DNA of 64,000 bases from Ophioderma brevispina (taxonomy: Eukaryota > Echinodermata > Ophiuroidea > Amphilepidida > Ophiodermatidae), in assembly GCA_023653785.1 (NCBI GenBank), contig JAMKCH010002968.1, positions 27,888 through 91,887 on the forward strand. Direction: 5' to 3'. Made by a program: the position numbers and the translations under genes. Below, piece by piece: positions 58,730-64,000 of this stretch; position 1 is the stretch's first letter, and each line of letters starts with the position of its first letter. The notes beneath the pieces were generated by a model. It ran no database searches, was not told the DNA's origin, and was given only the letters and a program-made list of their open reading frames with translations.

Positions 58730-59935
58730 TGGCACTTAAGAATTATGTTTCAGGGGTCCCTTGTCAGTCTGCCTACATATTTAATCACTCCAACTTTTGT
58801 ACTGAGATGTGTTTACAAATGTCTGGCTAGCTCCGTGGCTACTAGTTTTTTTGCATACGCAAAATCAGGGGTTTATGAAACAGTCCTATTTTGCATATGC
58901 AAAACTACGGTTATTACCAGGGCAGGACGATCAAGACCCGGGCCGTTTTTCATCGAACTGCCGTGCAGTTCTGTTTGAGGGGCGCGAAATCTTTGCTGTC
59001 TCGGTTCAAAGACAGGCACTAAATAGTTACTCCGCGGCACGTAGGTGCTACGTTTTTGTGTGTATGCCAAATGGTGGACAGATCGGGCAGGAAATTGACA
59101 TGAATTTTGGTGTCCCTTGCCCTGTGAATTGGCACCAATAGTGGGTTCCATAGGTTGATCTGATTGTGGCCATTGTTGAATTTCTCACTTCCTTTAGGCT
59201 AGGCGAAACTCCCGCAAATGGGGCCTGAGACTGCTTGCTGCTTGATGTTCCGGGCAATGTTAGTCAAGTTCAGATGGATTTATGCCTATGGCGCGGCGTG
59301 AAGGCTTGAAAACGAGTCGGAAACTGTATAAAAGTGAAGCTTATTAATTTGTTACATCTATTGATAGATTTTTCAATTCAAATCATTAAATTTCGCGGAT
59401 GAAGTGTAGGATTCGTAACGCTAACAGTTTGACGGGTGGCGCTCTCTTTACTATCCCCAACACGAACGGGTCCAACAATTTGCGATATAATAACTGGGTT
59501 GAAAGATCTGAAATAGATAACTGTTTACTACTACTCAAATTAATATTTAACCACTAAATGGTCAAATAAATATTAAAATAATTGAAAATCATGGTATTTA
59601 TGATAATTCTATTTTCAAACATACGAATACTCGGAGTTTACCACTACTGTACTGATACTACCACCAAAAAAGTTTATTCATAACCCGGGTATGTCGTAAA
59701 CCCCTGTTTTTGTCATGCCTATACCGGTGTGAAAGCAGATAGAGTGGGCCAAAGTCCCGTGCTTTCCATAGACGTAACGGAATAAAGCGTGAAACGTATG
59801 TTGCATGAGAGTCAACTGATTGAGTGCTCTCATTCTTTACCGTTGTGCCGGACTATGAGTACGCCGGACTACCGGTCGCGCAGAGCTCCAATCTGTATCC
59901 CAAAGGTGCTGCTGCACAAGCTGTACTACGGCGGA
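58730..59935. other. No supported gene
   Basis: Overlapping frames of 69-110 codons on both strands at 58620-59257 show no domain. Near 59770-59870 a segment matches 4960-5060 in the HYR gene intron. Confidence 0.45.
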
Positions 59936-59939
59936 CTGA

Positions 59940-60300
59940 TATATGGTGGAAAATTATATTTCGCAATTTTAGCGACTCAAAAACATTATTATAGCACTAA
60001 AATGCTCTCATTTATAAAACGAGTCATTTTCCATCAAGTAGAGCCAAAAAAACCGCATGAAAATTGAATATTCCTAAACATTTTTGGCGAAAAATGGGAA
60101 TTGTCCCCTATGTGTGTCTAGGAATTGACAATTTTGCTAACACGCGAAACTTTATGAAAGTCTTGTGGACGTAATGCTAGGATGTTGGTAACTCATTTGG
60201 TATCAATGGAAAGAAGAGGACCATAGCTATTATAGTGCGTTACCAAAATCAAGTGCCGTGATGTTTCTGGGTTGTGTAGGCATGTTGGTAATTCTCTCCC
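59940..60300 (+). repeat. Dispersed repeat family B, copy 3
   Basis: It aligns with 35835-36200 over most of its length (ATATGGTGGAAAATTATATT, AAACCGCATGAAAATTGA, GGAATTGACAATTTTGCTAA, GTAGGCATGTTGGTA). The A run is short here. Confidence 0.7.
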
Positions 60301-60459
60301 CAAGGGGGATGGTTGCATTTTTGGCAGACCATTTGAAAAAGCGGCCCCCCACCGTTTAACCAGGGGGGGATTTGCAGACAACCTGAATTCAGTTGCTTAT
60401 GTATAAGCTTCACAAAAAAATGGTTGTCTCCAAAAATACCCGGGGGGGTGCAGGGGGGT

Positions 60460-61945
60460 CATGGTAGCCCGTAGTCGATTATTATTCAAGTTTGGTTCAA
60501 TGAAACTATCACATTTCATCTGGTTAGAGGATATAGTCTACCGACAACCTGCTTATCATTACAAGATTACAGCAGAAAACAGACTGCCTCTGGTAATTTA
60601 CTGGCATGATTTTATTGGACATCCAGAAGGCAGTGACAGTGTAGATCATCAAATTCTTTGTTGATAAACTGTCTGCCCAAGGGTGTTCAATCAATTGACT
60701 GGTTCTATTCGTATCTTTCTAACAGGAGACAGATTGTTAATTTAAACGTGAGAATTTTTTTGGGGGGATCCTCTACGATACGTGCGGGGTGCCTCAAGGC
60801 AGTATCCTGGGTCCACTCTTATTTTTATGTGACGTTAATGACCTGCCTAATTTCCGCTGTATTGTATGTTGTTGCAATATGCGGATGATAGGCTTTATTA
60901 GTTCTGATAAAGATCCCGCCTAGTCGTCATAATCTTGCACTAAGGTAGAAGTTGTAATAAGTGGATAATTGAAAATAAGCTGTCGTTACACATGGGGAAA
61001 AAACTGAATTAATTCTTTTTGGCGAAGCGTAAACTAAAATTACACTGAGTTTTCTGTTGTAGTGAGTGATGGTAAAGTTATCAAATCAAAAAAGACATTA
61101 GTCTACCTGGTCTTGAAGTAAACCAACATCTTGATAGTGAGCAAATCGTTTTCAACATTGTAAAAAAGGTAAATGTCGTTTAAAATTTCTTTACAGGCAA
61201 GCTAACTTTGAATCAAAATGTAAAAAAAACCATCTGTTCAGCGCTGGTGTTATTCCTCTTCGATTATTACATTCTTCTTGGTATGTGTATTTCCAAATAT
61301 CATGAAACAGATACAATGCGCTCAGAGCCAAGTAAAGATTTATCCTAAGCAAGGATTTTATGTATCAGAAAACCATGAGTGATTTCCAACTTTTGGCATT
61401 TGAACATCAATACCAGAGCTGAAAAGCTTGTTGAAATGTTGTTAACAATAATTCCGGGTTCTAGTCCAGGGTATATGAAAGAGAATTTTATCAAGCTTTC
61501 CAGTCTCCATTGCTATAATACGAGAGGGTAGTGATTTGAACTTTAAAGTTCCAAGACTAAAACCCCTACTGCGCCTCATTCTTTATAAGTCATTCAAAGA
61601 CTGGAAAACAGGTTGCCTGAAACCATTAAATAATATCAATAATCCACTTTAAAAAGAAGCTAAAACTCATCGCTTGGATCACATGCATGTATAGTTTAAT
61701 TAATCTTGTTTAACAATGTTTTTTATTGTGGTATATTCTTGAGTTCTTTGTGTTGTTGGTTGTATTATAATAGGACCCCTTTGGAAAATAAGTCTTTAGC
61801 TTAAAGGGTTATCCTGGTGTATATCATTTTAAATATTTTCTCTGTATATTTAATTTGTATTGGTAGGTTTTAATATCTTGATTGTGCAAAGGTTGCTTTT
61901 AAATGTATAATATGCAGAATAAAATAAATCAATTCAACCAATTCG
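60460..61945 (+). mobile_element. Non-LTR retrotransposon (LINE-C) 3' half with reverse transcriptase
   Basis: Frame fragments in order are GMILLDIQKA (motif A region), DSVDHQILC, WFYSYLSNRRQIVNLNVR, a GCLKAVSW...SYFYV stretch that is a shifted GVPQGSILGPL-type motif, an ATGCGGATGAT catalytic YADD codon run near 60884, then VKKVNVV and QNVKKTICSALVLFLFDYYI. Further on come PGYMKENFIKLSSLHCYNTR and FKDWKTG. The order is that of a reverse transcriptase and its C-terminal domain. The 3' end at about 61945 carries AATAAAATAAAT. At least five frame breaks and stops make it inactive as read. Confidence 0.8.
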
Positions 61946-62740
61946 GCCCCGTAACCATTTCGACCCCCAATTACACCTTGTCTATTCAAATTCTATGGGG
62001 GGGGGGGGGCTATTTGGGCGTATTTATCTAAATTAAATAAAATCTTCTTTTTAAATGAACACACATACCTCAAACAAGAGTTAGACCATAAAAAAAAAAT
62101 CAGTTAGATAGTCATAAATGCTTTAAACATTGAATCTGTACGTATTGGGCGAGGTGACCAAAGTTGCCCACATGCCTAAAGCGACATAATGGAATAAAAG
62201 ATATTCAGGGGACATAATGAAAAGGACCCCTAATTGAAATTCACTTCCACAGTTTGAAAAACAATTTGGGATGTTTACATTCTGAAAAACAGTAAAAAAA
62301 GGAGGTATTTTATCTTTGTGTCAACTGACAATATCTCCGCTTAGGTCCAATCAAAGGGATGGAATAAATGAAGATTTAGCTTAGGATCTGTCTAACAAAT
62401 AAAAGGCAACAAATCTGGCAAAAATGCACAGTTTTATCTTTTTTATAATTTTAGTTTTTATTGTATAGTTTTTATATTGGACAGTCTGTATTTCCTGATA
62501 TTCATTGGCATATAGTTAAAGGCACTGTCAGTGATTTGCTAATCAGAATTGAAAAAAAATCATCAAAAATCAGATTTTTGCATGTCTGTACCAAGTGTAG
62601 GGTACCTACAAGTATTAAGACCAAAAGGTGCAAAATCAGAGATTTTAGTCATGTAGTGGTCCGTACGACAATTACTTACCAACACGTAATTGAATGAGTT
62701 TCATCATCTTTGAAACTAGCAGGAATTGCTCCACAGACAT
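61946..62740. other. No supported gene
   Basis: A G-run lies near 61998-62009. The 78-codon frame at 62461-62697 is open but unrecognised. Confidence 0.4.
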
Positions 62741-62744
62741 CCGT

Positions 62745-63240
62745 CGTAGCATAAGCGAGCATAAGCAGCGTAGCTGCCAAGTATCTACTGTGAAGCACCC
62801 CTTGTCTGGACCGCTACCGCCTGCCAAACCGCCCTTAAATCCTGAGAAGAGTTTCTTAAGCAAGTCCAACTCTTGAAACAGTCTCTAGGAGGTCAAGAGA
62901 GAGGTCCGCCTTGTGGAAAGAAGACGTTGCCATCAACCAAGTACCATCTATCGGTATTGCACGCTGGTAGCCTCTCCCACCTGGAACTGACTCCTCAATG
63001 GGCTGAATGGCTATGCCTCAACAGATTGAGACCCCAACTGGCCGATCTAAGGTTTCCTTGGGCAGATCAGGCATACTACCTGTGTTAGAAATAATCTCTT
63101 GGTCTGCCCATTTCTGGAGCAACAATGCAACAAAGACCTTGCAGAATTCATTGAAGCGCCAGACGTTGTACCCTCTCTGCTGGATCATATTTGAGAACCA
63201 CAGTGTGTTGGACATTGAATAAAAGAAATCTTTGAACAAC
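62745..63240 (+). mobile_element. LINE-B tail, copy 3 (longest)
   Basis: The sense frames include ISEHKQRSCQVSTVKHPLSG, then WAEWLCLNRLRPQLADLRFP, QQCNKDLAEFIEAPDVV-like and a stop. This is the LNRLR.....K signature followed by the C..KDLAEF end seen in LINE C-termini. It aligns with 31390-31970 throughout and with 4168-4390 in part. The 3' end lies near GAACAACAGCAGTTGC. Confidence 0.65.
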
Positions 63241-63244
63241 AGCA

Positions 63245-64000
63245 GTTGCATAAAATAACTTATGAGCATTCTACAGACTTATCCTTTATTTTTCCAGCTG
63301 TTTCTGTAATTTAAAATATATTTACTCTTTCCGATGGATCACTGATAGTGTCTTTAACTATCAATTATCAAAAAAATTTGTATTTTGTTCTTCCTTGATA
63401 AAATAATATCTATGATTAAGATTGCTAATGTTTGCTATATTTGGACGGTTTTGGGAACTTTTTCTGTCGCAATAACAGTAACATTGCAACATATTTTAAC
63501 TAAAACACTTTTCCACAATACTTCTCAAATTTGAACACTATTTTTAGTTAAGTAATTACATAGTTAAATATCAATTACTCACCTTTCTACTAATGTTCTT
63601 TTCTGTAAAAGAATTCCATTTTAAAGTTTTTGGGAACTCTATGGGTACTTTGACTGTGAAACATGCCATATGAATTTTCATTCAAACTTTAATTTAGTTA
63701 AAATGATGTGATTACAAATAATCAAATTTGTATTATATTGCAAACTCCTCACTCCACATTGGTCCCATCACTTTTGGTCAACCAATCAACATGCAGCCGA
63801 TTATATTTGGTTCAAAACAATGGAAAACGACCATTTTACGAAACTTCTGGTAATACCCGTGTATTTGGCTAAATCTTGCACCCGACGCGTGATAAGAAAA
63901 CCAGGGTCAAACACGTCCTCCCATGGTGACCTTACTACGTGGCTGTTGCCTACCCTGCTGTTTATGCCACTGTGCATGTAGGCCGCATTCAGAATGAATA
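63245..64000. other. No supported gene at the right edge
   Basis: AT-rich sequence. No open frame of interest, splice-bordered exon or recognised repeat was found. Confidence 0.5.

Noticed and set aside
1..64000. CRISPR array, operon or other prokaryotic system
   Set aside because: No regular spacer-repeat array, Shine-Dalgarno-spaced genes or long ORFs exist. Spliced exons and LINEs show animal DNA.

Overview
This window looks like AT-rich, repeat-dense nuclear DNA from an animal, most likely a marine invertebrate deuterostome (echinoderm or hemichordate type). The reasons are split exons with GT/AG borders, no long uninterrupted ORFs (none above about 131 codons), and hyalin-repeat (HYR) exons, a domain strongly expanded in those groups. 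The window also holds CR1/L2-like and other non-LTR retrotransposons, a tRNA-derived SINE, several MITE and foldback DNA elements, and microsatellites. The species cannot be named from this sequence.

The only convincing protein-coding gene is the 3' part of a membrane-anchored HYR protein on the + strand (about 425-6180). Its exons encode HYR, HYR, a divergent HYR-like module, a stalk plus one transmembrane helix, and a Ser/Thr-rich cytoplasmic tail. The 5' end lies before the window. A second copy of the same exon series (HYR, HYR, HYR-like, transmembrane) lies in the same order at about 35080-43346. It is broken by stops and single-base shifts, so it is a decayed tandem paralogue or a badly polished one. 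A third, partial HYR remnant lies at about 21.9-23.35 kb. The region therefore reads as a tandem HYR-receptor cluster eroded by transposons.

Layout: 0-6.2 kb, 3' part of the intact gene, with a palindromic element and a LINE tail in one intron. 6.2-9.6 kb, nothing coding. 9.65-13.2 kb, a giant inverted-repeat (foldback) element. 13.9-19.4 kb, TIR elements and tandem duplications. 19.75-21.4 kb, array with poly-G/poly-C blocks. 21.9-24.4 kb, HYR remnant, TIR element and MITE. 25.9-27.1 kb, dispersed repeats. 28.1-32.4 kb, duplicated CR1/L2-like LINE with another LINE tail nested inside. 32.5-33.7 kb, AT-rich simple repeats and CCAATATTGG-like motifs. 35.1-45 kb, decayed HYR copy with a MITE and a SINE. 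45.6-47.3 kb, satellite of about 580 bp. 48-57 kb, microsatellites, a small MITE, a minisatellite foldback and a tandem duplication. 58.3-63.3 kb, dispersed repeats, a reverse-transcriptase-containing LINE end and another LINE tail.

Almost all near-duplicate segments differ by many one-base insertions and deletions. This is either old neutral decay or residual long-read error. It limits confidence in any frame-based claim about the broken copies.
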